Shown: piece by piece, positions 50,593 through 60,546 of the stretch
Layout of the letters: each line of letters opens with the position of its first letter
How positions within the stretch are numbered: the first letter of the stretch is position 1
From: Ruegeria arenilitoris
GTDB taxonomy: Bacteria > Pseudomonadota > Alphaproteobacteria > Rhodobacterales > Rhodobacteraceae
Direction of reading: 5' to 3'
Assembly (NCBI RefSeq): GCF_013035425.1
Contig: NZ_WQHX01000008.1
Span: 1-64,000, forward strand
Length of the DNA stretch: 64,000 nt
Notes under the pieces: generated by a model
What the model was told of the DNA's origin: nothing
Database searches by the model: none
What the model saw: only the letters and a program-made list of their open reading frames with translations
Program-made: the position numbers and the translations under genes

Positions 50593-51039
50593 ATGTACAA
50601 GAAAATATTAATTGCCACCGACGGATCCGAACTGGCGCAGCGAGCTGTCGAACAAGGTATAAGCCTTGCCAAATCCCTGAATGCCAGTGTGATGTTCGTA
50701 ACGGTTACCGAGCTGTGGTCGCCCCTTGAAATGGCTGGCGCGGCCGAGCTTGGAAGCCAAGACGCAGTTCGAGGCTATGAAGATGCAGCCGCCCAATCCG
50801 CAAAGGAAATTCTGAAGCAAGCCAATGAACTAGCAGCATCTGCCGGGATTGCCTCTGAAACTCGTCACATAGCGGATCGTAGGCCGGCAGAAGGAATTCT
50901 GGATACCGCTGAACTATACGATTGCGAACTTATAGTGATGGCTTCTCATGGTCGCCGTGGGCTACAAAAAATGTTGGTAGGTAGCCAGACTTCTGAAGTC
51001 ATCGCATTAAGCAAGCGGCCTGTCCTCGTCGTGAGATAA
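50593..51039 (+). CDS. Universal stress protein (UspA family)
   Basis: A 148-residue single-domain Usp with the family start ILIATDGSELAQRAVEQG and the C-terminal nucleotide-binding HGRRGLQKMLVGS...RPVLVVR. The glycines and serine of the ATP-binding motif are present, so this is probably an ATP-binding Usp. GGAGG lies close to the ATG. It sits between FtsH and a phosphoribosyltransferase, a grouping typical of oxygen-limitation regulons. Confidence 0.92.
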   Translation: MYKKILIATDGSELAQRAVEQGISLAKSLNASVMFVTVTELWSPLEMAGAAELGSQDAVRGYEDAAAQSAKEILKQANELAASAGIASETRHIADRRPAEGILDTAELYDCELIVMASHGRRGLQKMLVGSQTSEVIALSKRPVLVVR

Positions 51040-51263
51040 ATTGGTCCTCATGCCTGAGCTTTCACTTCGTTTCGACAATCCTCAAATGAAGCGGGATGTT
51101 CCACCGAAAGAGTCCATAACGAGAAACCCGGGCACAAACATCGCAATATGACCGATGTCAAAGCCGAATTGGACGCTCTGTGCCAGACTCCACATGAAGA
51201 ATTCCCATGTCCGGCCCTGGGGACGGTTCCTTGGTTCGGTCAGAGGGTTGGGAGGCACGTAAC

Positions 51264-51917
51264 ATGGACCAACTTGCTATCAGATTCCCGGATCGCGCCG
51301 AAGCCGGACGTCGGTTAGGCAAGCGCTTGCAAACCATGGAGTTGGATGACCCTGTTGTTTATGCTTTGCCGCGCGGCGGGGTACCCGTCGCAGTCGAAGT
51401 TGCACATGCAATCAAGGCTCCGCTTGATCTAATTTTTGTCCGCAAGATCGGTGCGCCCGGATCGCCAGAAGTAGCGCTTGGAGCGATCGTCGACGGCAAA
51501 AACCCTCAAACAGTCATAAACAAAGAGGTTCAAAGACGATCACACGCTGACGCCAATTATCTCGAGAAGGCAGGCGCCAGGGAATTACACGAATTAGAAA
51601 GACGTCGATCGCGATACCTCGGCGACCGCGCGCAAATTTCTGCGAAGGACAAAACCGCTGTCATTGTCGATGACGGGTTGGCGACTGGGGCGACGATGAA
51701 GGCGGCGCTTATCGCTATGACGCAACAAGGCCCCAAGAAGGTTTGTATTGCGGTCCCGGTTGCACCGGCTGAGGTCGCAAAAGAATTCGAAAGCCTGGCC
51801 GACGAAGTTGTGTGTCTGAACCCAGCACAGCTTTTTTTTGGTGTTGGCGCGTTTTACGACGACTTCCATCAACTCAGCGATGAAGAGACTATAGGTCTAC
51901 TGCAGGCAGGGCGGTGA
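51264..51917 (+). CDS. Phosphoribosyltransferase-fold protein
   Basis: A 217-residue protein with the type I phosphoribosyltransferase fold. The PRPP-binding loop is VIVDDGLATGAT and the N-terminal core is VVYALPRGGVPVAVEVA and DLIFVRKIGAPGSPEVALGA. This branch is common beside Usp and dienelactone hydrolase-like genes in stress clusters and has no defined base substrate. The start is the ATG at 51264 with GGGAGG upstream; the longer frame lacks support. Confidence 0.87.
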   Translation: MDQLAIRFPDRAEAGRRLGKRLQTMELDDPVVYALPRGGVPVAVEVAHAIKAPLDLIFVRKIGAPGSPEVALGAIVDGKNPQTVINKEVQRRSHADANYLEKAGARELHELERRRSRYLGDRAQISAKDKTAVIVDDGLATGATMKAALIAMTQQGPKKVCIAVPVAPAEVAKEFESLADEVVCLNPAQLFFGVGAFYDDFHQLSDEETIGLLQAGR

Positions 51918-51979
51918 GAAATCATTGCCGCTTTCCGGCCTTTATCCCGCTCAGGCACATATTACACACATTCGTCAAA

Positions 51980-52002
51980 GGCGGCGTAAGGAGTCCGCCG
52001 CC
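51980..52002. terminator. Terminator-like hairpin between convergent genes
   Basis: 7-bp stem GGCGGCG (51980-51986) / CGCCGCC (51996-52002) in the 270-bp gap between the phosphoribosyltransferase and cyclase genes. The T-tract is weak. Confidence 0.45.
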
Positions 52003-52187
52003 AAGTTGTCTTACCCGAAAATTCGACTGCTACAGTTACTGACCTACCGTTGAGTGCGAAAGATATTGGGCAAGACAAGCGCCAGATGTATTATTCGTCA
52101 CACGGCCCGCAACAAGTGACCCACAGTCAGGCTCTACCGCGGGCCAATTTGGTTCATCGGCAGATTGTGTTGTTACCTTTTGCCGGT

Positions 52188-53168
52188 CTAATAGGTGCTT
52201 TTCCACTCAAGCCGATATAGAGTATGCCGCCCGCTCAGACCTTTGAGTTGCCTTGGCTCGGTGTCCGAAAAACAAAATGAGGTTCTTCCTCCAACCATCG
52301 CTCGGGTCGCATCCGAAATCAAAATTTCGCCCGCGACGCCTGCAGTCGTTATACGCGATGCCTTGTTGACTACGGTGCCAAAGAAATCACCGCGAGATTG
52401 CACAACATCGCCGGTGTGAATTCCAATCCGCAAACCCAGGTGCGGTTCTTCGGACACGGATGTAACGGCTGTTTGCATATCGACCGCAGCAGCCAGTGCT
52501 TCTTTCGCAGAAGGAAAAATCGACAAAGTTCCATCGCCCAAAGATTTCACAAATTGACCGCGATGTTTCTGAATAATTTCCGCCAAAACTTGGAAATGGC
52601 TTTCGATTGCAGATGACCAGCTTTGATCGCCCAGCGCTTCTGCCAATGCAGTACTACCCTCTACATCTGTGAAAAGGACCGAAGCCAAGCCTTCGGATTG
52701 AATAAGTTCAGGCCCCTCCTCTCTTGCAGCATCGATCAGTTGCTGGATGGCCAACTGTTCGACACCGACAAGTTCGATATTGGGGGTCGGTACAGATGCA
52801 TGGCGGTTTACAATCTTCCACGATGCGCCTTCCAAAACGAAAATCACGACGGTGCGATAGATGACCGCTTCGTCAAAGCCGACAAATTGAATCCGGTGGA
52901 CAAAAGATGACCATCCAGTTTCTCCGTTTTCGAAGGCTTCCGCCTCAAGTTCTTCAAACACTACCGGCGCTGGAATCGCGGCAAAAAAGCCGCCGACGCC
53001 GTCGCGCACTGCAGAACCACTCCAAAACTCACCCTCACCTGTTCCAATGAACCTAAGTTCATCGGAGGTTGTTAGAAAGTCTCGCAATTCCTCTGTGTTC
53101 GTTTTGGTCCTGAGTATCTCATACCAACGTCTGGAAACTGCCAGCAATTCGGGTGAGGAACGTATCAT
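52188..53168 (-). CDS. SnoaL-like domain fused to class III nucleotide cyclase
   Basis: A 326-residue soluble protein. Residues 1-130 are a SnoaL/NTF2-like domain (SRRWYEILRTK, DELRFIGTGEGEFW, VIFVLEGASWKIVNRHAS). Residues about 155-320 are a class III cyclase with metal aspartates D168 (LFTDVEGST) and D212 (KSLGDGTLSIF), purine-selecting K208, and N268/R272 (VVNKASR). The NTF2-like part probably senses a ligand and controls cAMP or cGMP synthesis. The next gene on the plus side is convergent. Second of three cyclases in the window. Confidence 0.87.
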   Translation of the reverse strand: MIRSSPELLAVSRRWYEILRTKTNTEELRDFLTTSDELRFIGTGEGEFWSGSAVRDGVGGFFAAIPAPVVFEELEAEAFENGETGWSSFVHRIQFVGFDEAVIYRTVVIFVLEGASWKIVNRHASVPTPNIELVGVEQLAIQQLIDAAREEGPELIQSEGLASVLFTDVEGSTALAEALGDQSWSSAIESHFQVLAEIIQKHRGQFVKSLGDGTLSIFPSAKEALAAAVDMQTAVTSVSEEPHLGLRIGIHTGDVVQSRGDFFGTVVNKASRITTAGVAGEILISDATRAMVGGRTSFCFSDTEPRQLKGLSGRHTLYRLEWKSTY

Positions 53169-53337
53169 CCGATCTTGCCCGGGACCGAGGACAGATCAAT
53201 TCTGCGAAGATTTTCCAAACGGTATCTCCATTATCAAACATAGTGGACCAATGCTGCCAATGCGTCTTGTTACGATCAAGAGATTTGTGAGGCATCAGGC
53301 GTTTGACGCTTCCGCAGCCGGGTTCGGAATGGGCTGG

Positions 53338-54588
53338 TTACTTGACTTGCCTTTCGGCTATGCGGGCACCGTCAGTCACATTAACTGATGGAAAAAGAAC
53401 CACTTTGTCTCCGGGCTCCAATCCATTCTCAACTTGCGCCTCCAGACCGTTGTTGTGGCCAATGTCAACAACCCGTAACTCGGCGCGGCCAGAAATATCG
53501 ACAAAAACAGCCCAGTTTTGTCCCTGTCGAAATAGCGCAGCGGCAGGAACGATGATGACGTCGTCATCCTCCCAGACAACAATTCGAACTTCGATACGAT
53601 AGCCGTGACCTAATGTTCCCCGAACCTCGCTGAGCCCATCGAACTGGATTGTGGTTTCCACTCGTTGTTCTTCAACACCCAATGCGGAATACTTTGTGTA
53701 TCCATATGGGTCGATCCGGCTAACCGAACCACTCAGATCGCCGAGCCCGCCCCAATTGGTTATGATCACGCGATCCCCCTCACTAACTTGAACCGCTTCT
53801 GACGACAGAAGCTCAGCCACGACCTCCAAATCGCCTTCGATGTCTCCTATCTCCAGTATTGGTTCGCCGGCGGGAAGGGTTGTTTCGCTCTTTTTGATGA
53901 CCTGCAAAATAGTTCCGTCGATGGGTGCCCGCAATGGGATGCTGTAGGAAGGTGTCTCACTATCTTCTAGCGCTTCGGCCAAACCTGCGTCGTCAAATCC
54001 TATCAATCGCGCACGTGCGTTGGCGAGCTCGGCTTCGCGCATGGCGATTGCGGCCTGGACTGTATCGAGATTTGCCTTGGCGATTCTGGCTGCCTGCTCA
54101 GCTCGTTCCATTGCCACTTTACTTGTTATACCCTTGGTGACTAGTTTTTGAGTACGCTCCAACTCGCTTTGGGCAAAATCATCTGTAGCTAGTGCCGCGT
54201 TTAAATCTGCACGCGCGACCCTGAGCGCGGCTTCGGCGGCACTGACTGCGGCAATGGCCTGCTCTCGGGTTCGTACATCCAGCGCAGATGGGTTTGCGGG
54301 GGTCATCCGGGCTACAATCGTTTCACCACCAACAACCCGGTCGCCAGGCAGGACCGTTACACGCTGCAATTCTCCTGCAACGGGTGAAGAAACAACGTAG
54401 GGTTCTTTGACTCGCGTTCTGCCTTCCTCGTTGATGGTAACAAGCATCTTGCCACGCTGTACCATTGCCGTATCGACAAGCATGGGGCGCGGCCAAAAAG
54501 CCGCAAGAAGAATGACCGCCACCAGAAGAATCGCGACACTCGTAAGAACCGACCGAGAATATCGTTTTTGTCTGCTCACGAATGTCAC
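53338..54588 (-). CDS. HlyD-family periplasmic adaptor of ABC exporter
   Basis: A 416-residue membrane fusion protein: an N-terminal anchor (about 15-33), a lipoyl/beta-barrel part (VVSSPVAGELQRVTVLPGD ... IPLRAPIDGTILQV), and a long alpha-helical hairpin rich in alanine (about 105-200) that reaches toward an outer-membrane channel. The GTG start overlaps the permease stop (GTGA), so the three exporter genes are one operon. This ATPase/FtsX-permease/HlyD set resembles DevBCA-type exporters. No outer-membrane channel gene is nearby. Confidence 0.88.
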   Translation of the reverse strand: MTFVSRQKRYSRSVLTSVAILLVAVILLAAFWPRPMLVDTAMVQRGKMLVTINEEGRTRVKEPYVVSSPVAGELQRVTVLPGDRVVGGETIVARMTPANPSALDVRTREQAIAAVSAAEAALRVARADLNAALATDDFAQSELERTQKLVTKGITSKVAMERAEQAARIAKANLDTVQAAIAMREAELANARARLIGFDDAGLAEALEDSETPSYSIPLRAPIDGTILQVIKKSETTLPAGEPILEIGDIEGDLEVVAELLSSEAVQVSEGDRVIITNWGGLGDLSGSVSRIDPYGYTKYSALGVEEQRVETTIQFDGLSEVRGTLGHGYRIEVRIVVWEDDDVIIVPAAALFRQGQNWAVFVDISGRAELRVVDIGHNNGLEAQVENGLEPGDKVVLFPSVNVTDGARIAERQVK

Positions 54589-56948
54589 TCCCTCGACTTT
54601 AGCGCCAGGACCAGATCCAACCGATCAACATTACGTTTCACCAACCATCCTGAAAGTAATGCTGCAACAATAACGACTACCGTCGCCTGCCCAAAACTTC
54701 GCACATTAAAGTGGGATGGAATTTGATATAGATCCGTGCTGAACCCCTGAGATACTGCAAAAGTCAGACCATAGCCTGCCAAGGCGCCTAAAGGTAGCGC
54801 CAGCAGTGTAACCACAACCAATTCCCCCAACAGAACAAAAGCTACCTCTGCCCTAGTGAAACCAAGAACCCGCAATGCCGCCAAATCGCGGGTGCGTTCC
54901 GCTTGCGCCACGCGAGCAGCGTTGTAGATCACGCCAAATGTAATGACACCGGCAATCAAGGCCATGATATACCTCATTGCGCCCGCGCCTTGATCCACCA
55001 CCTTCTGAAACGCGCCTCGGCTTTCGGACTTCAGTGACACACCAGCAACCATCGGCATTTCCTTAAGCTGCTTGTATGTCCATCCCTGCAATTTTTCGTC
55101 CGTACGTAAAAATGCTCCGGATACTCGACCCGGTTCCCCCAACACTCGATTCAGTGCGGCCAATTCCATGTAGGCCGGCGACCCCATAAGGCTTTCGGAA
55201 ACAGCTACTACCGGGAGTTGCAATATTGGGCGCCGACCTTCTCGAACATCGACTGTCAATAATTCGCCTGGGTGTAAGTCCAGAATTTTGGCCAGGCCAG
55301 ATGACAAGATAACCCCGTCCTTTCGCATTGGTATCATGCGTTCGGCAGCGTCGACAGCGCGGTTCAGTCTTGGAAACTCCGTCAAACCGTTTACTGCACC
55401 GCGGTATGACAAACGGCCGTTTCGAAAGATTACAGGCACGATGCGCACAGGTTCTGTCTCTATAACCCCATCGATAGATTGAATATCGAACAGGCTTTGG
55501 CTCGAAATTGGGTTGATGAAACTTACGGAAACATCGCTGCGATCCAGAATATCGAACGTCAGATCAGTCATCTTGTCGAAACTCGCAAGGATAGAGGCCA
55601 TCGACGCAGAGAGAGCGATACCAGCGCTTACGCCAGCGATCGCGCCGATCATGCGAATTGGCTGTCGGGTAAGTCGACGCAACACCATCCGGGTTGGTTG
55701 ATCCAGATAAGCGGCCAGTGACTTACCGATTTGGCCACTTCGGCTGTAGTCAGGTGGAGGTGCCGCACGCATCGCGACGGCAGGTGTCAAAGCGAAGACC
55801 CGGAGCAATACGACTAGTCCCCCGACCGAGGATGCGAGAATGCTGGCCCCAAATCCAACTACAAAGCTCAGAGGCTCTAACCGAAACACTAAGAAAGGGA
55901 ATTTGTAGTATATGAGGTAAACATCTATTAACGCGCGCCCGGCAATAATACCCAGAATCCCTCCTAAAAATGCACCGCCACCTGCGATTGTGAGGATCAT
56001 TTTCAGATAGTGGCTGCCAACCTCCCAATCGGTGTAGCCAAATGCTTTCATCAACCCGATCTCTTCCCTTTCGGAATCCAGCAATCGGGAAATTACAATG
56101 TAAAGAAGAAAAGCTGCGACAGCCAAGAATATCGGAGGAACCGTAGCCGACGTTCGGCGCAACCCGTCGATCTCTTCCGAAACAAACTTGTCCGAAGCAA
56201 GGTCTTCGAGAGGAAATGCGCCAAGCCCTCCGAATTTGTTCAACAATTGATCGGCTGCCCGCAATATTGCCGGTGTATCAGCCTCGCGACTCAGCGAAAT
56301 TAGCGCTTCGTTGAATGCCCCATTTAAATTGTATGCAGCCTCCATTGCCGGTCTACTGAGCCAAAGTACAGCGAAGCGACTGTCGTCAGGTATCATTTCG
56401 CCTGGCGGCGCGGCAAAAAGAAACTCGGGTGACATCGCAAGTCCGACAATATCGAAATCTCGCCGCGCCCCGTTCATAGTCGCGGAAATCCGGTCCCCGG
56501 GTTGCAATCCGTGAGCCTGCGCAAAGCTTTGCAAAACGATAATCTCATCCTGCCGGTTGGTCGCGAAACTCCGGCCGTCCGTCAAATAGATCAGGTTCAA
56601 TCTGGCTTTTTTGATATCCGGAAGCGAAATAGCTTGAGCGCGAATGGGGATGTCCAGTTCAGGCAAATCCACCAAAGCTTGTCCCACTACGCGGGTTTCG
56701 ACCGAAGAAACCCCAGGCAGATTTCTTAGTTCTTGGGCGGTGTGTTCAGGAGCTCGGGTGACAGGCGCAAATATATCAGCGAGTCTGTAACGTTCATAGT
56801 ATGCGCGTCGCGTTTCATCCAAACTGACGACGAGGCCTGACTGCATAACCTGCATCAAAACACCAAGCGCAATAACCAAACCTATCGCCACGGCCTGGCC
56901 CTTGATGCGCCAAAGATCTCGAACAAGCTTTGTTGTTAGGGCGGACAT
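54585..56948 (-). CDS. FtsX-type ABC transporter permease
   Basis: A 787-residue inner-membrane permease with two FtsX modules: a TM near the N-terminus, a large periplasmic domain, then clusters of helices around residues 275-410 (FLAVAAFLLYIVI, LGGILGIIAG) and 680-780 (FGVIYNAARVAQAERTRDLAALRVLGFTRAEV). The RDLAALRVLGFT motif is the cytoplasmic coupling helix. The start is the ATG at 56948, seven nt after the ATPase stop; the longer frame runs into the ATPase gene. Works with the ATPase and HlyD adaptor. Confidence 0.88.
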   Translation of the reverse strand: MSALTTKLVRDLWRIKGQAVAIGLVIALGVLMQVMQSGLVVSLDETRRAYYERYRLADIFAPVTRAPEHTAQELRNLPGVSSVETRVVGQALVDLPELDIPIRAQAISLPDIKKARLNLIYLTDGRSFATNRQDEIIVLQSFAQAHGLQPGDRISATMNGARRDFDIVGLAMSPEFLFAAPPGEMIPDDSRFAVLWLSRPAMEAAYNLNGAFNEALISLSREADTPAILRAADQLLNKFGGLGAFPLEDLASDKFVSEEIDGLRRTSATVPPIFLAVAAFLLYIVISRLLDSEREEIGLMKAFGYTDWEVGSHYLKMILTIAGGGAFLGGILGIIAGRALIDVYLIYYKFPFLVFRLEPLSFVVGFGASILASSVGGLVVLLRVFALTPAVAMRAAPPPDYSRSGQIGKSLAAYLDQPTRMVLRRLTRQPIRMIGAIAGVSAGIALSASMASILASFDKMTDLTFDILDRSDVSVSFINPISSQSLFDIQSIDGVIETEPVRIVPVIFRNGRLSYRGAVNGLTEFPRLNRAVDAAERMIPMRKDGVILSSGLAKILDLHPGELLTVDVREGRRPILQLPVVAVSESLMGSPAYMELAALNRVLGEPGRVSGAFLRTDEKLQGWTYKQLKEMPMVAGVSLKSESRGAFQKVVDQGAGAMRYIMALIAGVITFGVIYNAARVAQAERTRDLAALRVLGFTRAEVAFVLLGELVVVTLLALPLGALAGYGLTFAVSQGFSTDLYQIPSHFNVRSFGQATVVVIVAALLSGWLVKRNVDRLDLVLALKSRE

Positions 56949-56955
56949 CTTGCGG

Positions 56956-57663
56956 CTACCATTCAATATCTTCAGGTGCCGATTTGGCGGCGTTTTTTGT
57001 GACCTCGATGACCGCGCCATCGCCAAAACGGATAACCCTGTCAGCCATAGCCGCCTGAGACGCAGCGTGGGTAACAATTAAGACAGTTGCACCCAGCCTT
57101 TCATTCACGTCTTTCAGAACCTTCAGAACCGTCCTTCCTGTTATACTATCCAATGCACCTGTTGGTTCGTCGCAAAACAGCACATCTGGCTGTTTGGCAA
57201 CCGCCCGAGCGATGGCGACGCGTTGCTGCTCACCCCCTGAGAGTTGTGCCGGAAAGTGATCGGTTCTGTTCGTAAGGCCAACAAGGGAAAGCGCTTCGTC
57301 TGGGTCCATTGGATTTCGCGCGATCTCTGTGACAAGTTCCACGTTCTCACGAGCCGTAAGACTGGGCATGAGGTTATAAAACTGAAATACAAACCCAACG
57401 TGATCTCGCCGATAGCGGGTAAGTTCAGTATCCGACATTAACGTCAAATTCTGGTCGCGAAAGTAAACATTACCCTCCGAGCTGCGATCCAGCCCACCTG
57501 CGATGTTCAACAAAGTCGACTTTCCACTACCTGAAGCTCCGAGTAGTACGACAACTTCGTGTTCGGGTATCTCCAAATTTACACCGCGCAATGCGTGAAC
57601 GGCTGCAGGGCCCTCACCGTAAATTTTCTTCAGATTAGTTATGGTAAACGCGTTCCGTTTCAC
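56956..57663 (-). CDS. ABC transporter ATPase (LolD/MacB-type)
   Basis: A 235-residue ATPase with Walker [11 protein letters not shown]-loop [20 protein letters not shown], signature LSGGEQQR, Walker [14 protein letters not shown] and the switch histidine in VTHA. The sequence is of the LolD/MacB/DevA type that partners FtsX permeases. The start is a GTG at 57661-57663. First gene of the exporter operon. Confidence 0.9.
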   Translation of the reverse strand: MKRNAFTITNLKKIYGEGPAAVHALRGVNLEIPEHEVVVLLGASGSGKSTLLNIAGGLDRSSEGNVYFRDQNLTLMSDTELTRYRRDHVGFVFQFYNLMPSLTARENVELVTEIARNPMDPDEALSLVGLTNRTDHFPAQLSGGEQQRVAIARAVAKQPDVLFCDEPTGALDSITGRTVLKVLKDVNERLGATVLIVTHAASQAAMADRVIRFGDGAVIEVTKNAAKSAPEDIEW

Positions 57664-58048
57664 GGGGTTATATTAGCGTGAATAGTTGCGTGGGTATACG
57701 TCCATGCAAGGCTGTCAATTTAACATGATCATCTTGCCCAACAGTTATCTCACGACGGAATCCGAAATCATCCACTTTGCTGTGAAGATGTACGTTCGGA
57801 CTTCTTGGCCGCTTCAAATGCGGAAGATTAGCTTGGTGACCACGACATTTTTGACGCAATCGAAAACCGTTCGAAGTTGTCTTGCTGCGATCTTTATAAA
57901 CCAAAATCATTCGTGCTTCTGAATTACGAAAGTGCGCCAAGCGTCCAACAACTTGGTCACACTTGCCAAAAACAATCAGAGCAGCCCTAATACATCAAAG
58001 GAAATGAATGATCTCTGAGCCGTAAAGGTCTGATGATGGAGCCGTTGC
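57664..58048. other. Intergenic stretch, divergent promoters
   Basis: Lies between the ABC ATPase (minus) and the AI-2E-family gene (plus). Open frames on both strands lack ribosome sites and protein-like composition. No clear promoter or repeat was recognised. Confidence 0.4.
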
Positions 58049-59143
58049 ATGAAAAAGACCTCTCAGCCTGATAAACCTGCTCCGCAATTTATCGGTCTTA
58101 CATTTTGGTATCAGTTGGTTGTTTTCCTTTTCTTGTCCGTTGCCTCTTTGGTATTCGCTTCTTCGGTATTGGTTCCACTCTCTTTTGCAGCCCTGCTATT
58201 TGTTCTTCTCACCGCGACTTCAGATCGAATTAGCAGGCTAAAACTGATGGGAAGGAACATCCCAAAGTGGTTGGCGCATTTTTCAGCCCTTTCCGTAGTG
58301 GTAATTGGGCTCTTGATTGTCGTTTCTATTCTTTCAAGTCAGGCCGGCGAAGTTTCAGAAGCTTTTCCGCGGTATGAAGAGCGGTTGTCGAGTATTCTTG
58401 CTCAGGTGGTTTCGATTGTCGGGCAAGACAATTACGCGGCTGCAATGAAGGCGTTTAAACAAATTAACCTCGCCGGATTTGCCAGTGGGGTCATCGGTTC
58501 CGCCGGAGCATTTCTAAGCGCTTTTTTTCTTGTGCTTCTTTATGTGCCTTTCATGCTAGCCGAACGAGTTCAAATGCAGGCCAAAGTAAAACTAGCGATT
58601 CCAGATGCGGAAACCGCTGACAAAGTTCGGCAAGTTCTTAAGAGTACTTCTGACAGCATCCAACGATACGTTGGAATTAAAACACTTGTGAGCGCGATTA
58701 CCGGCTTGGGCAGTTACGCGGTAATGGCGTCTGTGGGGCTGGATTTCTCAGAAACTTGGGCCGTGCTTGCATTTTTACTGAATTTTATCCCTACAGTGGG
58801 TTCCGTAATTGGCGTGGCACTTCCTTCTGTTGTAGCGCTAGTACAGTTTGAAGAAACTGTACCGTTCCTGATCGTTCTGATTGGCTGTGGTGCTGTTCAG
58901 TTCTCTGTCGGAAATATTCTGGAGCCAATGCTTCTTGGCAAAAGTCTGAACTTGTCACCATTTATGGTTATTCTGGCGCTCACATTCTGGACGGCAGTTT
59001 GGGGGATCGCTGGCGCTTTGATGAGTGTACCGATCACTGTTTGTATAATGATTGTTCTTTCCAACATTCCGCCTACGCAGCCAATTGCAATATTGATGTC
59101 CGGTGACGGAAAGATCGGCAATGTAAAAGAAGCAAACAGCTGA
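58049..59143 (+). CDS. AI-2E family transporter
   Basis: A 364-residue membrane protein with about eight helices in the AI-2E (TqsA/YdiK/PerM) pattern: helix pairs at about 18-60 and 75-97, a soluble middle part (EAFPRYEERLSSILAQ), then GLGSYAVMASVGLDF, FLLNFIPTVGSVIGVALP and NILEPMLLGKSLNLSPFMVILALTFW in pieces along the C-terminal half. Members export signals or exchange ions; the substrate is not predictable. GGAG lies 7 nt before the ATG. Monocistronic. Confidence 0.9.
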   Translation: MKKTSQPDKPAPQFIGLTFWYQLVVFLFLSVASLVFASSVLVPLSFAALLFVLLTATSDRISRLKLMGRNIPKWLAHFSALSVVVIGLLIVVSILSSQAGEVSEAFPRYEERLSSILAQVVSIVGQDNYAAAMKAFKQINLAGFASGVIGSAGAFLSAFFLVLLYVPFMLAERVQMQAKVKLAIPDAETADKVRQVLKSTSDSIQRYVGIKTLVSAITGLGSYAVMASVGLDFSETWAVLAFLLNFIPTVGSVIGVALPSVVALVQFEETVPFLIVLIGCGAVQFSVGNILEPMLLGKSLNLSPFMVILALTFWTAVWGIAGALMSVPITVCIMIVLSNIPPTQPIAILMSGDGKIGNVKEANS

Positions 59144-59341
59144 TCGCTTTGCTTTTCGAATTATTCTGTGACGGAACGCTCTAACTGAGTTTGGCATATG
59201 TTAGAAAAACGCCTCCCGTCACATGATTTTCTCATGTAAAAATCAGCTTTTCATCTTTCATAGCTCTTCTAGTTGGGTCCGCATCGCGTCAGAAACATTT
59301 AGTCGGCCGCAAAAAGTCGACCAATCATCACGACTACAAGG

Positions 59342-60232
59342 TCAAGCACCCGGAAAAACGAAGTTCAGCGCCTTTGGCTTGATCGATACCTCGAAGCGTT
59401 GATCGACCATTGGTTCGCCATCCAGGTTCATATGAAAAGGCTGGGATGTCTCCAGAACCATGCTTTTCAATCGCGATCGCTGAACAACGCCCTCTTTGGG
59501 GTCAGAGATATCAGGCAATCTCCCGAAGGGCAGGTTTTCCGGCATAAGCCGATCAGTGGATAGGACGCTTAAATCAAGTAAACCATCTGAAATTTCAGCT
59601 TCCGGCGCTACGTCGAAACCACCTCCTGCATAACGACTGTTCGCAATTGCAAGGGCAGAAATTGAAACCTTGTAAGGTGCTCCGCCATCAATCGAAATTT
59701 GCGCTGGCACAGATTTCGCATCTGAAAGCTTAGCAAGCCCAAACAACGTATATGCAAGTCCGCCCAGCCTTTTTTTCATTTCCTTGGGCGTAGTTGCAGT
59801 GATCATCGCGCCAAAGCCACCGCTGGCCACATTCACAAACGGTTTGCCGTTGATGTAGCCGACATCAATTGGTTCGGCTGCTTTTGTGGCGGCAACCCGA
59901 ACTGATGCAGACAAATCTGAGCCCTTGTCGCCAAATGCCCGCGCGAAGTCGTTAGCTGTTCCCAAAGGTACCAGCCCCAATGAAACGGGCGCCTTTTTCC
60001 GCAACCGCAAAACCGCGGCTGCGACGGAGTTCAAGGTTCCGTCCCCTCCGCCAGCGACAATCCGTGTCACACCATCGTTGATGGCTTCTCGAACAGATTT
60101 CCGAAGGTCTTTTCCGGACCAGGGTATGATCACTTTTATGCCAAGCTCTTTTTCAATCGGTCGAACTGCTGCACGCAGATCGGGTCTTGCTGCAGATTTC
60201 CTGTTGAGAATAAGCAGAGTATGTTTGGCCAT
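59342..60232 (-). CDS. Diacylglycerol/lipid kinase family protein (YegS/DagK catalytic domain)
   Basis: A 296-residue soluble lipid kinase: N-terminal LLILNRKSA, the catalytic GGGDGTLNSVAAAV, LVPLGTANDFARAF and NVASGGFGAMI, and the C-terminal domain GLLDLSVLS ... VDQRFEVSIKPKALNFVFPG. It probably phosphorylates a membrane lipid such as diacylglycerol. The start is placed at the ATG at 60232, where the family's first strand begins; the 41-residue extension has no counterpart. Convergent with the AI-2E gene, divergent from a cyclase. Confidence 0.9.
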   Translation of the reverse strand: MAKHTLLILNRKSAARPDLRAAVRPIEKELGIKVIIPWSGKDLRKSVREAINDGVTRIVAGGGDGTLNSVAAAVLRLRKKAPVSLGLVPLGTANDFARAFGDKGSDLSASVRVAATKAAEPIDVGYINGKPFVNVASGGFGAMITATTPKEMKKRLGGLAYTLFGLAKLSDAKSVPAQISIDGGAPYKVSISALAIANSRYAGGGFDVAPEAEISDGLLDLSVLSTDRLMPENLPFGRLPDISDPKEGVVQRSRLKSMVLETSQPFHMNLDGEPMVDQRFEVSIKPKALNFVFPGA

Positions 60233-60546
60233 TTTTCCAGAATAAAGACGAGATGTTCTTGCGCAAGCCTTTTGAACTTTTTGCAGGTGCCTTGGGGTGT
60301 CACCCTGATCATAAATCGAAGGGTCTAAATCAAAGAAACCTAAGCGCATATCCAAGAAATTTTTAGCGACTTTACAGCCATCAATGGGCGGTCGTTTATT
60401 ACCAATTTTTATACCTTAGTTCCGTTGGACGTATTTTTACGATTTGCGCTTTGTCCTTGGGAACCAAAATCTCGGCTTAGCTTTCTGTGCCAGGTTCCAT
60501 ACAGAGAGTTTGGCTTAGCGTTTTTGCACGAGCCGTTTAAGATACC
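60233..60546. other. Intergenic stretch, divergent promoters
   Basis: Lies between the lipid kinase and the membrane cyclase. An AT-rich segment (60355-60420) is the probable promoter region; no operator or RNA was recognised. Confidence 0.4.

Noticed and set aside
51148..51318. 56-residue frame (MTDVKAELDALCQ...) before the phosphoribosyltransferase
   Set aside because: It overlaps the strongly supported start at 51264 in another phase and lacks a ribosome site; the first 30 residues look protein-like, so a remnant is possible but unproven.
59221..59237. ACATGA-TTTTC-TCATGT hairpin between convergent genes
   Set aside because: Short AT-rich stem followed by A rather than T residues; not a convincing terminator in either direction.
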